64,000 nucleotides of DNA from an uncultured Parabacteroides sp. (GTDB taxonomy: Bacteria > Bacteroidota > Bacteroidia > Bacteroidales > Tannerellaceae): contig CASFJQ010000008.1 of NCBI GenBank assembly GCA_949295065.1, positions 112,282 to 176,281 of the forward strand. The letters run 5' to 3'. Every line of letters begins with the position of its first letter. Position 1 is the first letter of the stretch. Position numbers and translations under genes: made by a program. Shown piece after piece: positions 63,902-64,000 of this stretch. The notes beneath the pieces are model-generated. The model was not told the DNA's origin, did no database searches, and saw only the letters and a list, made by a program, of their open reading frames with translations.

Positions 63902-64000
63902 TCACGCCCTCATCTCCCCCCACTTATCAAACTCCTGCTTCAGTAACCACGCCATAGCCTGGGATTTTATGATATACTGGCAAGCATGTTCCGGGATTTT
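63902..64000 (-). CDS. C-terminal end of an unidentified gene (cut by window edge)
   Basis: An open frame of 32 codons runs from the window edge to a stop at 63902-63904 and encodes KIPEHACQYIIKSQAMAWLL followed by KQEFDKWGEMRA. The sequence looks like a helical protein end and codon use is coding-like. I do not recognise the family, and the rest lies outside the window. Confidence 0.5.
   Translation of the reverse strand, partial: KIPEHACQYIIKSQAMAWLLKQEFDKWGEMRA

Overview
The window is a contiguous piece of a Bacteroidales chromosome, most like Bacteroides, Phocaeicola or Parabacteroides. The evidence is a SusC/SusD pair, Bacteroidetes-type promoters (-33 TTTG, -7 TAnnTTTG, spacing 18-20) at many genes, a MurF-alanine racemase fusion, a giant SprA protein encoded beside ruvA, a serine-type sulfatase, pyruvate formate-lyase and low GC. 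I see no rRNA, tRNA, phage, transposase or CRISPR. The exact genus cannot be fixed from reading alone.

Layout. 1-6.4 kb: a minus-strand envelope island with an OprP-like porin, an imelysin lipoprotein, a di-heme oxidoreductase lipoprotein, a second porin and a c-type cytochrome lipoprotein. 6.4-7.1 kb: a gene-free regulatory and repeat region with a candidate small RNA. 7.1-15.8 kb: ppx-ppk1, a MurG-like glycosyltransferase and an LpxH-like hydrolase, a small conserved protein, gph, a MntA-like nucleotidyltransferase with a wrecked hepT partner, and rpsA. 16.5-21 kb: pflB-pflA, a LysE exporter and a CBM9-like protein. 21-28 kb: a GH30 lipoprotein divergent from susC-susD, a minimal polysaccharide-utilization locus with no local regulator. 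28-32.8 kb: pyrH, an MFS sugar transporter, frr-rsgA and nagB. 32.9-38.8 kb: an FprA-type flavodiiron protein, lgt, ddh, and a TIM-barrel isomerase with a Gfo/Idh/MocA dehydrogenase. 39-42.5 kb: a surface lipoprotein and a sulfatase. 42.5-55.4 kb: sprA, ruvA, trkH, trkA and dxs. 56-64 kb: a small sorting-domain-like secreted protein, rnz, an EEP-family lipoprotein, a Sua5/YrdC protein, fabI, murF-alr, a GSCFA protein and the end of one more gene.

Most genes are ordinary housekeeping or envelope functions. What stands out is the intergenic DNA. At least six dispersed repeat families occupy nearly every long gap: (A) a composite of 10-bp-period tracts joining one stop codon to the next start codon; (B) a palindromic element of about 110-130 bp with CACAGAGACACAGAG arms and GGTGTTGCAAAAC termini; (C) a promoter-bearing element, two copies in tandem upstream of the sulfatase and one upstream of the 108-aa secreted protein; (D) arrays of TTTCATATATTATGAAA palindromes; (E) CGTAGGTTCGG boxes with a perfect 28-bp palindrome; (F) a 22-bp tandem array built on CTTTCGGAAG. 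A separate ATACCTA box lies just upstream of the promoters of the porin/imelysin operon, pflB and susC, and may mark a shared regulon. Two intrinsic terminators without an annotated gene suggest unannotated small RNAs.
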